In this document: piece after piece, positions 25,310-34,389 of the stretch
How positions within the stretch are numbered: the first letter of the stretch is position 1
Layout of the letters: each line of letters starts with the position of its first letter
Assembly: GCF_001428745.1 (NCBI RefSeq)
Contig: NZ_LMIO01000003.1
Coordinates: 372,001-436,000, forward strand
Direction: 5' to 3'
DNA from: Leifsonia sp. Root227
GTDB lineage: Bacteria; Actinomycetota; Actinomycetes; Actinomycetales; Microbacteriaceae
Length of the DNA: 64,000 nucleotides
Notes under the pieces: generated by a model
The model's input: the letters and a program-made list of their open reading frames with translations, nothing else
What the model was told of the DNA's origin: nothing
The model's database searches: none
Translations under genes and position numbers: made by a program

Positions 25310-26373
25310 CGCTCATGCACGACGCACCGGCCGACCACGGCTCGACCGGCGGCACAGACGGCGCGACCGGCGCTGCCGCGGTGGAGCCGACGATCGTCAC
25401 CATGTCGATGGCCCAGGCCATCAACCGGGCGATGGCGGACGCTCTCGACGCCGACCCTTCCGTCCTCGTCTTCGGCGAGGATGTCGGCGTGCTCGGCGGC
25501 GTCTTCCGCATCACCGACGGCCTCGCCGCCCGGTTCGGCGAGGCCCGCTGCTTCGACACCCCGCTCGCGGAGGCCGGAATCGTCGGCACCGCCGTCGGCA
25601 TGGCCATGAACGGGATGCGCCCGGTGGTCGAGATGCAGTTCGACGCGTTCGCGTACCCGGCGTTCGAGCAGATCGTCGACCATGTGGCCAAGATGGGCAA
25701 CCGCACCAAGGGGGCGGTGCGGCTCCCGATGGTGATCCGCATCCCGTACGCGGGCGGCATCGGAGGCGTCGAGCACCACTCCGACTCGTCCGAGTCGTAC
25801 TACGCGCACACGCCGGGGCTGACGGTCGTGTCGCCTGCAACGCCGCAGGATGCGTACGGGCTGCTCCGCGCATCCATCGCGTCGCCGGATCCCGTGGTGT
25901 TCCTGGAGCCGAAGAAGCTCTACTGGTCCACGGGCGAGGTCGACCTCGCCGCTCCCATCCCGCAGCTCGGCCGAGCCCGCATCGCCAGGGAGGGCACGGA
26001 CGCGACGCTGATCGCATACGGCCCGAGCGTGCCCGTCGCGCTTGCCGCGGCGGAGGCCGCAGAGGAGGAGGGGCGCAGCCTGCAGGTGGTCGACCTGCGC
26101 AGCCTCGTGCCGTTCGACGACGAGACGGTCTGCTCCGCTGTGCGCTCGACGGGTCGTGCCGTGGTGATCGCCGAGGCCCCTGGCTTCGCCAGCATGGCCA
26201 GCGAGATCGCGGCACGGGTCTCCGAGCGCTGCTTCCACGTGCTGGAGGCGCCCGTTCGCCGGGTGACCGGATTCGACACCCCGTTCGCGCCGCCCAAGCT
26301 GGAGCGGTTCTACCTGCCAGGGGTCGACCGCATCCTGGACGCGGTGGACGACCTGCAGTGGGAGGACGCGTGA
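25306..26373 (+). CDS. bkdB: Branched-chain 2-oxo acid dehydrogenase E1 beta subunit
   Basis: 355-residue partner of E1 alpha. After a 30-residue Gly/Ala/Thr-rich leader the transketolase-like core starts at MSMAQAINRAMADALDADPS. GEDVGVLGGVFRITDGLA and DTPLAEAGIVGTAVGMAMNG contribute to the cofactor site, and the C-terminal domain has VVDLRSLVPFDDETV. Coupled to both neighbours (ATGA and GTGA overlaps). Confidence 0.92.
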   Translation: MTLMHDAPADHGSTGGTDGATGAAAVEPTIVTMSMAQAINRAMADALDADPSVLVFGEDVGVLGGVFRITDGLAARFGEARCFDTPLAEAGIVGTAVGMAMNGMRPVVEMQFDAFAYPAFEQIVDHVAKMGNRTKGAVRLPMVIRIPYAGGIGGVEHHSDSSESYYAHTPGLTVVSPATPQDAYGLLRASIASPDPVVFLEPKKLYWSTGEVDLAAPIPQLGRARIAREGTDATLIAYGPSVPVALAAAEAAEEEGRSLQVVDLRSLVPFDDETVCSAVRSTGRAVVIAEAPGFASMASEIAARVSERCFHVLEAPVRRVTGFDTPFAPPKLERFYLPGVDRILDAVDDLQWEDA

Positions 26374-27668
26374 GCGCGCAGGTCTTCCGGCTGCCGGACC
26401 TCGGCGAGGGACTCACCGAGGCGGAGCTGGTGCGCTGGCTGGTCGCGGTCGGCGACGTGATCGCCGTCGACCAGCCCATCGCCGAGGTGGAGACGGCCAA
26501 GTCGGTCGTGGAGGTGCCGTCGCCGTTCGCTGGCGCCGTCTCCGCGCTGCACGGCGAGGAGGGCGAGGCGCTGGCCGTCGGCGCCCCGCTGATCGAGGTG
26601 GACGAGCCGCAGAGCACACAGGACAAGCCGCAGAGCGCGCCCGAGAACCAGCGCACGCCGGACCAGACGAGCACGGGCGGCTCCGGCCACGTGCTCGTCG
26701 GCTACGGCACGACAGAGCTGCACCGCTCCGGCCGTCGCCGCGTGCGCCGCTCGACGGTGACGGCGACCGCCGTGTCCGTGCCCGCTCGTTCCGGATCCGT
26801 GCCCGTGATCTCGCCCGTCGTCCGGACGCTGGCGCGCACCCACGGCATCGACCTGTCGACCGTTCGCGCGACCGGGGAGGGCGGCGTCATCACCCGTCGC
26901 GACGTGGAGGAGGCGTTCGCCGCTGCAGCGCCCGCCGCCGAGCCCACCGTCGACCAGCGCACGGGGCTCGCGCTCCGCGCATCCACCCCGTTCTCGCTCT
27001 TCCGCCGCACCGTCGCCGCGAACATGACCCGCAGCCGCTCCGAGATCCCGGAGGCGACCGTCTGGGTCGACGTGGACGTCACCGAGCTGTGGGATGCGCG
27101 TCGCCGCCTTCGCTTCGGCGACCGGACGCCGTCGCTGCTGTCCTTCGTCGCCCGCTTCACGCTGGCAGCGCTCGCCCGCCGTCCAGAGCTGGCCGGCCGG
27201 GTCACCGCGGACGGCGCCGGCATCGACACCTTCGACGGTGTCAACCTCGGCTTCGCCGTCGACTCCCCGCGCGGACTCGTCGTCCCCGTCGTACGTCGAG
27301 CAGACCGGATGACCATCCGAGAGCTCGACGGCGCGTTCGACAGGCTCACGCGCGACGCCCGCGCCGGTGGCCTCGCCCCGGCCGAGCTCACCGGCTCGAC
27401 CTTCACGATCAACAACTACGGCAGCCTCGGCGTCGACGGCAGCGCCGCGATCATCAACCACCCGGAGGTCGCGATCCTCGGCATCGGGCGGATGATCGAG
27501 CGCCCCTGGGTGGTCGACGGCGCGATCGTCCCTCGCCGGATCGCCCAGCTCTCGCTGGTCTTCGACCACCGGGTGACGGACGGGGGCGTCGCAGCCGGGC
27601 TGCTGCGCGACATCGCCGACGCGATGGAGTCGCCGCTCGCCCTGCTCGCGGACGCGCCCCCTGTATGA
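26370..27668 (+). CDS. bkdC: Dihydrolipoamide acyltransferase E2 of the branched-chain complex
   Basis: 432-residue E2 core from GTG 26370, overlapping the E1 beta stop. The single lipoyl domain has the modified lysine in EVETAKSVVEVPSPF. The peripheral-subunit-binding domain is VRTLARTHGIDLSTVRATGEGG, and the catalytic domain ends with FDHRVTDGGVAAGLL (His and Asp of the active site). A 60-residue Gln/Ser/Thr linker separates the lipoyl domain. No E3 gene follows, so dihydrolipoamide dehydrogenase must be supplied from another locus. Confidence 0.93.
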   Translation: MSAQVFRLPDLGEGLTEAELVRWLVAVGDVIAVDQPIAEVETAKSVVEVPSPFAGAVSALHGEEGEALAVGAPLIEVDEPQSTQDKPQSAPENQRTPDQTSTGGSGHVLVGYGTTELHRSGRRRVRRSTVTATAVSVPARSGSVPVISPVVRTLARTHGIDLSTVRATGEGGVITRRDVEEAFAAAAPAAEPTVDQRTGLALRASTPFSLFRRTVAANMTRSRSEIPEATVWVDVDVTELWDARRRLRFGDRTPSLLSFVARFTLAALARRPELAGRVTADGAGIDTFDGVNLGFAVDSPRGLVVPVVRRADRMTIRELDGAFDRLTRDARAGGLAPAELTGSTFTINNYGSLGVDGSAAIINHPEVAILGIGRMIERPWVVDGAIVPRRIAQLSLVFDHRVTDGGVAAGLLRDIADAMESPLALLADAPPV

Positions 27669-27726
27669 GCAGCGAGCGGACCGCGCCCGCTATACCGCGT
27701 GACCCTGCTGGCGTACTCTGACGGAC

Positions 27727-27852
27727 ATGACAGACAAGAAGCCGGAAGACGACGACTACGACCTGTCCGTCGAGAAGGACGTGGCGCCCGAGGAGAACAT
27801 CCCCTGGCTGCCGCATCCCACGCCGGCGGACGGCGACGCGCCGGCTCCCTGA
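27727..27852 (+). CDS. Small acidic protein, 41 residues (hypothetical)
   Basis: Short reading frame starting MTDKKPEDDDYDLSVEKDV and ending with an Ala-Pro-Asp-rich tail that includes NIPWLPHPTP. A -10-like TACTCT (27714-27719) lies seven bases before the ATG, the same leaderless layout as at several nearby genes. The codons have the strong third-position GC bias of genuine genes here. No domain recognised. It could also be a remnant. Confidence 0.5.
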   Translation: MTDKKPEDDDYDLSVEKDVAPEENIPWLPHPTPADGDAPAP

Positions 27853-27957
27853 GCGCGGCGTCCGCTGCGTCGCCGGCCAGGAAGGGTCGTGCCGCCCGCC
27901 GTGCCGACGCCTGGGCGCACGGCCGTTCCTGCGCACGCGTGCATCTAGGCTTGTTCG

Positions 27958-28935
27958 GTGAGTGTTGACAGGAGACGGGCCTTCCCCGTGTGGCTGGCCA
28001 TCGTCTTCGCCGTCCTGTGCGGGGCGGGCGTCGCCCTGCAGTCCCGCGTCAACGGGGAGCTCGGCGCTCGCATCGGAGACGGCTTCACCGCCGCCGTCAT
28101 CTCCTTCGGGTCCGGCCTGCTCATCCTGCTGGTCGCGCTCGCCATCGCACCGGTCGGCCGTCGCGGGCTCGGCAGGGTCGTCGGCGCCCTCCGCGGGGGA
28201 GAGCTGCGCTGGTGGTACGTCTGCGGCGGCGCGGCCGGGGCGTTCCTCGTGCTGTCGCAGGGGCTCACCGCCGCCGTGCTCGGCGTCGCACTGTTCACGG
28301 TGTCGATCGTCGCCGGTCAGACCGTCAGCGGTCTCGTCCTCGACATGATCGGCATCGGCGCGGGAGGAAAACGGCCGCTCACCCCGGCGCGCGTCGTCGG
28401 CGCCGCCCTGGCGCTCGCGGCCGTCAGCTGGGCCGTCTCCTCGCAGTTCGGCGGCAGTGTCCCGCTCTGGATGATGGTGCTGCCGCTCATCGCCGGCCTC
28501 GGCGTCGGCTGGCAGCAGGCCGTCAACGGTCAGGTGCGCGTCGTCGCGGAGAGCGCGCTGACGGCCACCTTCATCAACTTCGTGGTGGGCACGACCGTGC
28601 TGGTGGTCCTGATGGTCGTCCACTCGTCGATCGCCGGCTGGCCGACGTCGCTGCCCGCCGAGCCCTGGCTCTACGTCGGCGGAGCGATCGGCTGTGTCTT
28701 CATCGCCGGGGCCGCGCTGCTGGTGCGGGTGCTCGGCGTGCTCGTGCTCGGACTTGCGACCGTGGCCGGACAGCTCCTCACCGCGCTGCTGCTCGATCTG
28801 CTCGCGCCGAGCTCCGCCCATCCCGTGGCGTTCTCGACGGTCGCCGGCACGCTGCTGGCGCTGGTCGCGGTGGCCGTGGCGAGCATCCGGTGGGGGAACG
28901 CGGCCAGAAGCGGGCAGGCTACGCGAGCGTCGTGA
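27958..28935 (+). CDS. DMT-superfamily transporter (YdcZ/DUF606 family)
   Basis: 325-residue membrane protein with about ten hydrophobic helices in two repeated halves. Each half opens with an Ala/Gly-rich helix and a polar QxxxNG element: AGVALQSRVNGELGARIG and VGWQQAVNGQVRVV, typical of the YdcZ family. GTG 27958 follows a -10-like TAGGCT (27946-27951) by six bases, again leaderless. Probable small-molecule exporter; substrate unknown. Its last 17 bases overlap the 3' end of the convergent nitroreductase gene. Confidence 0.87.
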   Translation: MSVDRRRAFPVWLAIVFAVLCGAGVALQSRVNGELGARIGDGFTAAVISFGSGLLILLVALAIAPVGRRGLGRVVGALRGGELRWWYVCGGAAGAFLVLSQGLTAAVLGVALFTVSIVAGQTVSGLVLDMIGIGAGGKRPLTPARVVGAALALAAVSWAVSSQFGGSVPLWMMVLPLIAGLGVGWQQAVNGQVRVVAESALTATFINFVVGTTVLVVLMVVHSSIAGWPTSLPAEPWLYVGGAIGCVFIAGAALLVRVLGVLVLGLATVAGQLLTALLLDLLAPSSAHPVAFSTVAGTLLALVAVAVASIRWGNAARSGQATRAS

Positions 28936-29470
28936 GGTAGCGCTCGGGGTCGACGGTCTTGCGGTGGCTCTCCTTCGAGCCGTCGGGGATGCCGCCGACG
29001 TAGAGCCAGCCGAGCAGGCGCTCGTTCTTCTTCAGACCGTGCATCTTGTGCACAGCCTTCGCCCTTGTCTGATGGCCGGTGCGCCAGATCACGCCCCAGC
29101 CGGCGTCGTGCAGCAGCAGGCTCAGGATGTGCGCCACCCCGGAGGCGACGGCGTCCTGCTCCCAGCCCGGCACCTTCTCGCTCTTGGTCCGCACGGAGAC
29201 GATCGCCAGCAAGAGCGGCGCGCGCAGCGGCTTGGCCGCGATCTTCTCCGCGTCGGAGCCGGAGGCGTGCGCATCCTTCGCGAACGCAGCGCCCAGGCGG
29301 GAGCGCGCGTTTCCGCGGAGCTCGATCACGCGCCACGGGTGCAGGGAGCTGTGGTCGGCCACGCGTCCCGCCGCCGCGATCAGCGGCAGAAGCTGCTCGT
29401 GGGTCGGCGCCGCCTCCGTCACTCGCGAGTACGAGCGACGGGAGGCGACAGCGTCGACGAGCTTGGACAC
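28919..29470 (-). CDS. Nitroreductase-family flavoprotein
   Basis: 183-residue FMN-dependent oxidoreductase. It shows VASRRSYSRVTEAAPTHEQL at the flavin-binding N-terminus, ADHSSLHPWRVIEL, and the dimer and cofactor segment AVASGVAHILSLLLHDAGWG. GTG 29470 is two bases beyond the msrB stop; its ribosome site lies within the end of msrB (TAGGAG). Co-transcription with msrB suggests a role in redox stress. Substrate unknown. Confidence 0.85.
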   Translation of the reverse strand: MSKLVDAVASRRSYSRVTEAAPTHEQLLPLIAAAGRVADHSSLHPWRVIELRGNARSRLGAAFAKDAHASGSDAEKIAAKPLRAPLLLAIVSVRTKSEKVPGWEQDAVASGVAHILSLLLHDAGWGVIWRTGHQTRAKAVHKMHGLKKNERLLGWLYVGGIPDGSKESHRKTVDPERYLTTLA

Positions 29471-29472
29471 TC

Positions 29473-29874
29473 CTACTCGCCCTCGGTGAAGTTGAGGGAG
29501 AGCGAGTTCATGCAGTAGCGGTCGCCGGTCGGGGTGCCGAAGCCGTCGTCGAAGACGTGGCCGAGGTGCGACCCGCAGTTCGCGCAGCGGACCTCGGTGC
29601 GGACCATTCCGAGGCTGTTGTCCTCGAGGAGCTGGACGGCGTCCGGACGGACCGACTCGTAGAAACTCGGCCAGCCGCATCCGGAGTCGAACTTGGTGCC
29701 CGACTTGAAGAGCTCCGCTCCACAGGCGGCGCAGGTGTAGAGGCCTGCGCGGCTCTCGTCGAGCAGCTCGCCCGTCCACGGCCGCTCGGTGCCCGCCTCG
29801 CGCAGCACGGCGTACTGCTCCGGGCTGAGCTCTGTGCGCCACTCGTCTTCGCTCTTGGCGACGTTGTACTCCAT
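29473..29874 (-). CDS. msrB: Peptide methionine-(R)-S-oxide reductase
   Basis: 133-residue repair enzyme reducing the R-epimer of methionine sulfoxide in proteins. Two zinc CxxC pairs are present (TCAACGAEL and RCANCGSHLGH). The substrate-binding GCGWPSFYE and the catalytic cysteine in GDRYCMNSLSL complete the active site. Ribosome site AAAGGAA precedes ATG 29874. Confidence 0.96.
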   Translation of the reverse strand: MEYNVAKSEDEWRTELSPEQYAVLREAGTERPWTGELLDESRAGLYTCAACGAELFKSGTKFDSGCGWPSFYESVRPDAVQLLEDNSLGMVRTEVRCANCGSHLGHVFDDGFGTPTGDRYCMNSLSLNFTEGE

Positions 29875-30043
29875 GCGTGTTCCTTTCGTCGTTCTCAACA
29901 CTAAACGGATGCGGGGCCGCGCCTGTTCCCTGTTTCGTCCCGCGAACCGCCGCGCGGCGGAAGGCCAACACACAGAAAGCCGCAAATAGGATGAACCGCG
30001 AACGCACCAGCGACGCACGACCGACAGGAATGAAGGGACCAGG

Positions 30044-30337
30044 GTGGCGAACGCGGCAGACGACCGGGCATCCATCCAGCGTCCTGACGGCCTGAGCGAG
30101 CGGGACGTCGCCATCATCGCGTTCGAGCGGCAGTGGTGGCGGCACGCCGGCGCCAAAGAGCAGGCCATCCGCGAGGAGTTCGGTCTGTCCGCGGCACGGT
30201 ACTATCAGCTGCTCGGTGCACTGATCGACCAGCCGGCCGCTCTGCAGCACGACCCCATGCTCGTCAAGCGCCTGCTCAGACTGCGCGAGGCGAGAATGGC
30301 CGCCAGAAGCTCCCGGACGCTCGCGTCCGACGACTGA
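30044..30337 (+). CDS. DUF3263 protein
   Basis: 97-residue actinobacterial protein from GTG 30044. The conserved core is LSERDVAIIAFERQWWRHAGAKEQAIRE in two adjacent helices followed by FGLSAARYYQLLG, a helix-turn-helix-like segment suggesting a DNA-binding or sigma-factor-like role, although function is unproven. It lies 14 bases before the LytR_C gene, a pairing that recurs in actinobacteria. Confidence 0.85.
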   Translation: MANAADDRASIQRPDGLSERDVAIIAFERQWWRHAGAKEQAIREEFGLSAARYYQLLGALIDQPAALQHDPMLVKRLLRLREARMAARSSRTLASDD

Positions 30338-30351
30338 GGACCCTCGACACG

Positions 30352-30900
30352 ATGGCTGAGAAGTACCCCAAGGACCGGTTCGACGCGATTCCGGACGACC
30401 TGAACCGCGTCGGAGCCCACCGCGCACCCCGCGCGAAGGGACGAGGCTGGATCGGCTTCGGCTGGGCGGCACTCGCCACCGTCGTGCTGATCGGAGCCGG
30501 CGTCTTCGGACTGTCGCTCGTCAACGGCAGCATCTCCTTCCACGGCACGCCGGGTACCAGCTCCGCGTCGAAGACGCCGACGCCGTCTCCGACGCCGACC
30601 ATCGTGCCGACCATCGACCCCGCCCTCACGGTGAACGTGCTCAACGGCACTCCGACCGAGGGCCTCGCACAGGCCGCAGGCACCAAGCTGACAGCTGCCG
30701 GCATCAAGGTCGGCGCCCTCGCGAATGCGGACAAGACCGACCTCACTCAGACCGTCGTCTACTACTCGGATGCGAAGAACGCCGGGGCCGCCCTCGGCGT
30801 CGCCCAGGCGCTCCCCGGCGCCACGACGGCGGAGACCCAGGACTACGCCGCGACCGGGGCTGATATCACAGTGGTGCTGGGAAGCAACTTCACGGGCTGA
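30352..30900 (+). CDS. Membrane protein with LytR_C domain
   Basis: 182-residue protein: cytoplasmic basic head, one membrane helix (WIGFGWAALATVVLIGAGVF, about residues 28-47), a Thr-Pro-Ser linker and an extracytoplasmic LytR_C domain (LTVNVLNGTPTEGLAQAAGT to ITVVLGSN). Such domains occur in LytR-CpsA-Psr wall proteins, but the catalytic LCP domain is missing here. Probably envelope-associated. It forms a two-gene operon with DUF3263. Confidence 0.85.
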   Translation: MAEKYPKDRFDAIPDDLNRVGAHRAPRAKGRGWIGFGWAALATVVLIGAGVFGLSLVNGSISFHGTPGTSSASKTPTPSPTPTIVPTIDPALTVNVLNGTPTEGLAQAAGTKLTAAGIKVGALANADKTDLTQTVVYYSDAKNAGAALGVAQALPGATTAETQDYAATGADITVVLGSNFTG

Positions 30901-31074
30901 CCTTTTCGGTGCGTCCCGTATTGTTTCGGGCGTGTTTAACTTCTAACGGTTTCCGGTCATTTCCTGTCTTTTTCGCGAAATAGCTGGTGATTGCATGCAT
31001 TGAAAGCATTAGTATCTGGATTCAACGCGCCGGTGATGGGCCGTCGCTACGAAACACAGCAATAGGAGTAATGC
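30901..31074 (+). promoter_or_regulatory. AT-rich 5' region of the cold-shock gene
   Basis: 174 bases between the LytR_C stop and the csp start are markedly AT-rich for this genome (for example 30975-31025) and contain no gene. A small hairpin CCCG-n8-CGGG follows the preceding stop. A long untranslated leader is usual for cspA-type genes and would control cold-inducible translation. The ribosome site AGGAG lies four bases before the ATG. Confidence 0.5.
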
Positions 31075-31278
31075 ATGGCGAACGGAACCGTGAAGTGGTT
31101 CAACGCTGAAAAGGGCTACGGATTCATCACCGTCGACGACGGGGGACAGGACGTGTTCGTCCACTACTCCGCCATCGACATGAACGGCTACAAGGTCCTC
31201 GAAGAGGGTCAGCAGGTCGTATTCGAAGTCGGCAGCGGACAGAAGGGCCCGCAGGCTGAGTCGGTGCGTCCGGCGTAG
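31075..31278 (+). CDS. cspA: Cold-shock protein, CspA type
   Basis: 67-residue single OB-fold RNA chaperone. Both RNP motifs are present (KGYGFITV and VFVHYSA), with [12 protein letters not shown] at the start. It differs from the second cold-shock protein at 44723 by lacking a C-terminal extension. A strong hairpin terminator follows at 31301. Confidence 0.95.
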   Translation: MANGTVKWFNAEKGYGFITVDDGGQDVFVHYSAIDMNGYKVLEEGQQVVFEVGSGQKGPQAESVRPA

Positions 31279-31300
31279 CACGCAGCAACCAACCTGGTGG

Positions 31301-31326
31301 AGCGCCGCCCCGAAAGGGGCGGCGCT
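31301..31326 (+). terminator. Hairpin terminator after the cold-shock gene
   Basis: Perfect 11-bp arms, AGCGCCGCCCC and GGGGCGGCGCT, close on a GAAA tetraloop. There is no U-run, as is common in high-GC actinobacteria. It separates csp from the groEL promoter. Confidence 0.8.
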
Positions 31327-31359
31327 CTCGTGCGTCCGCCCCCAGCGTGACGTCTCGTC

Positions 31360-31419
31360 TTGCACTCGACGGGCACGAGTGCCAGAATCGCTTTAGCACT
31401 CCATCTGATCGAGTGCTAA
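31360..31419 (+). promoter_or_regulatory. groEL promoter with one perfect and one degenerate CIRCE element
   Basis: The perfect CIRCE is TTAGCACTC (31393-31401), nine bases, then GAGTGCTAA (31411-31419). A degenerate copy, core GCACTC (31362-31367), nine bases, GAGTGC (31377-31382), lies 33 bases upstream. A sigma-70-like promoter overlaps the latter: -35 TTGCAC (31360-31365), 17-bp spacer, -10 CAGAAT (31383-31388). HrcA repressor binding here would block transcription until heat shock. Confidence 0.88.
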
Positions 31420-33084
<1,665 letters not shown>

Positions 33085-33101
33085 GTCCGAACGCATCGCG
33101 A

Positions 33102-33136
33102 AGAGGGCGTCTCCCACACGGGAGGCGCCCTCTTTC
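33102..33136 (+). terminator. Rho-independent terminator after groEL
   Basis: Inverted arms AGAGGGCGTCTCCC (33102-33115) and GGGAGGCGCCCTCT (33120-33133), with one wobble pair and an ACAC loop, are followed by TTT. Confidence 0.85.
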
Positions 33137-33189
33137 GTCGTTACCGAACCGTCACGCGCCCCTGCTGGCCGCGGGATGCGGCGTGCGCT
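33117..33189 (+). promoter_or_regulatory. Sigma-70-like promoter of the lipoprotein gene (33189-33217)
   Basis: -35 TTGACT (33189-33194), 17-bp spacer and -10 TACTTC (33212-33217) stand 10 bases before the ATG at 33228. The extent is 33189 to 33217; the end value given in this entry's coordinate field is lower than the start by a slip and should be read as 33217. Confidence 0.5.
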
Positions 33190-33227
33190 TGACTGTGGGA
33201 GCACTCAGACATACTTCGGGGGGAATC

Positions 33228-34307
33228 ATGCGGGGGATCACACGGTCGCGAGCAGTACTGGTGGTCGGCGGGGCGACGGCGCTGGTGGCGTTGCTGTCCG
33301 GCTGCGTCAGCGCTCCGGCGCCTGCTCCGGGGGCCAGCGGCTCCGCGACGGCATCGGCGACGCCGACAGGGACGCAGGCGGTCGCCGCGACGGCGTGTGA
33401 CACCGTGATGACTCCGGACGCCGTCCGCGCCCTGGTGGGCGGATCGGGCGAGCCGCAGACGTTCACCGACCTGCAGCCGGGAGACGCAGACTCCGGTCCA
33501 TGGCCCATTCTGGCCGCCAACGGCTCGTACTGCGCCTGGGGCGGCCTGGGGCCGTTGCGCTTCGATCATCAGCAGGACCCGTCCGTGGTCGTGCAGACGC
33601 TGCCGCACGCGCGCAACGCGTGGCAGCAGCTCGTGGACGAGGCCACGCCCACACCGGGCGCCGCATACACCGGTGGCGAGGCGCGAGGCGGGAACTGCCA
33701 GGCGACGACCTGCAGCACGAACGTTCTCGTGGGAGACACCTGGCTCTCCGTCACGGCGACGTCCGCCACGGCCCTCGCTGAGCCGACCTTCCATGCCGCC
33801 GTTCAGGGCATGGTGACAGCGCTCGGTAAGGCGCCGGTCCCGTCCGCTCCGCCGAAGCTCGCGCGCCGGCCGGCGTGCGACGATGCGGGGATCGTCGCCG
33901 CGCTCGGCACGGCGTACGGGCTCACGACCGTGCATCCGTCGGCCGCGAACCCGCCTCCGTTCTCGGTGCGGGAGGCTGCCAACCGACTCGACAGCGCATT
34001 CCGCTGCGATTACCGGGCGGCCGACACCGAGGCGCCGAGGTGGGCGGTGGAGATCACCGGGCTCAGCAACGCCGCGAACGTCTTCACCGCCGCAGCCACC
34101 GCGTCCCCGGACGTGACGACGCGCTCGCCGCTCACCATCGACGGCGTGACCGGCGAGGCGGCGACGTGGAGCTTCCAGACCGAGGACTCGTGGATGACCG
34201 TCGTCGACGTCCTCCACGACGGCTCCTGGCTCCAGGTCCTCGCCTGGGGCAAGCCGAACCAGGCGGCGGCGACGCAGATCGCGCAGAAGCTGCTCTCAGC
34301 ATCCTGA
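33228..34307 (+). CDS. Putative lipoprotein, two-lobed (hypothetical)
   Basis: 359-residue exported protein: signal VLVVGGATALVALLSGC with lipobox LLSGC (Cys about residue 26), then an Ala/Pro/Ser/Thr linker. The mature part appears to consist of two related lobes, each opening with a cysteine (ATACDTVMTPDAVRALVG and RPACDDAGIVAALGTAYG) and each containing a later cysteine (GSYCAWGG; FRCDYRA), suggesting a disulfide-stabilised internal duplication. Function unknown. A good promoter (TTGACT-17-TACTTC) precedes it. Confidence 0.75.
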   Translation: MRGITRSRAVLVVGGATALVALLSGCVSAPAPAPGASGSATASATPTGTQAVAATACDTVMTPDAVRALVGGSGEPQTFTDLQPGDADSGPWPILAANGSYCAWGGLGPLRFDHQQDPSVVVQTLPHARNAWQQLVDEATPTPGAAYTGGEARGGNCQATTCSTNVLVGDTWLSVTATSATALAEPTFHAAVQGMVTALGKAPVPSAPPKLARRPACDDAGIVAALGTAYGLTTVHPSAANPPPFSVREAANRLDSAFRCDYRAADTEAPRWAVEITGLSNAANVFTAAATASPDVTTRSPLTIDGVTGEAATWSFQTEDSWMTVVDVLHDGSWLQVLAWGKPNQAAATQIAQKLLSAS

Positions 34308-34389
34308 GCGCACGGGGTAGCGCACGGCGGTGGAGCACGGCGGTAGAGCGCGCGCCAGCACGGCGCTAGGCAGCCGAGCTCCCGGCAGC

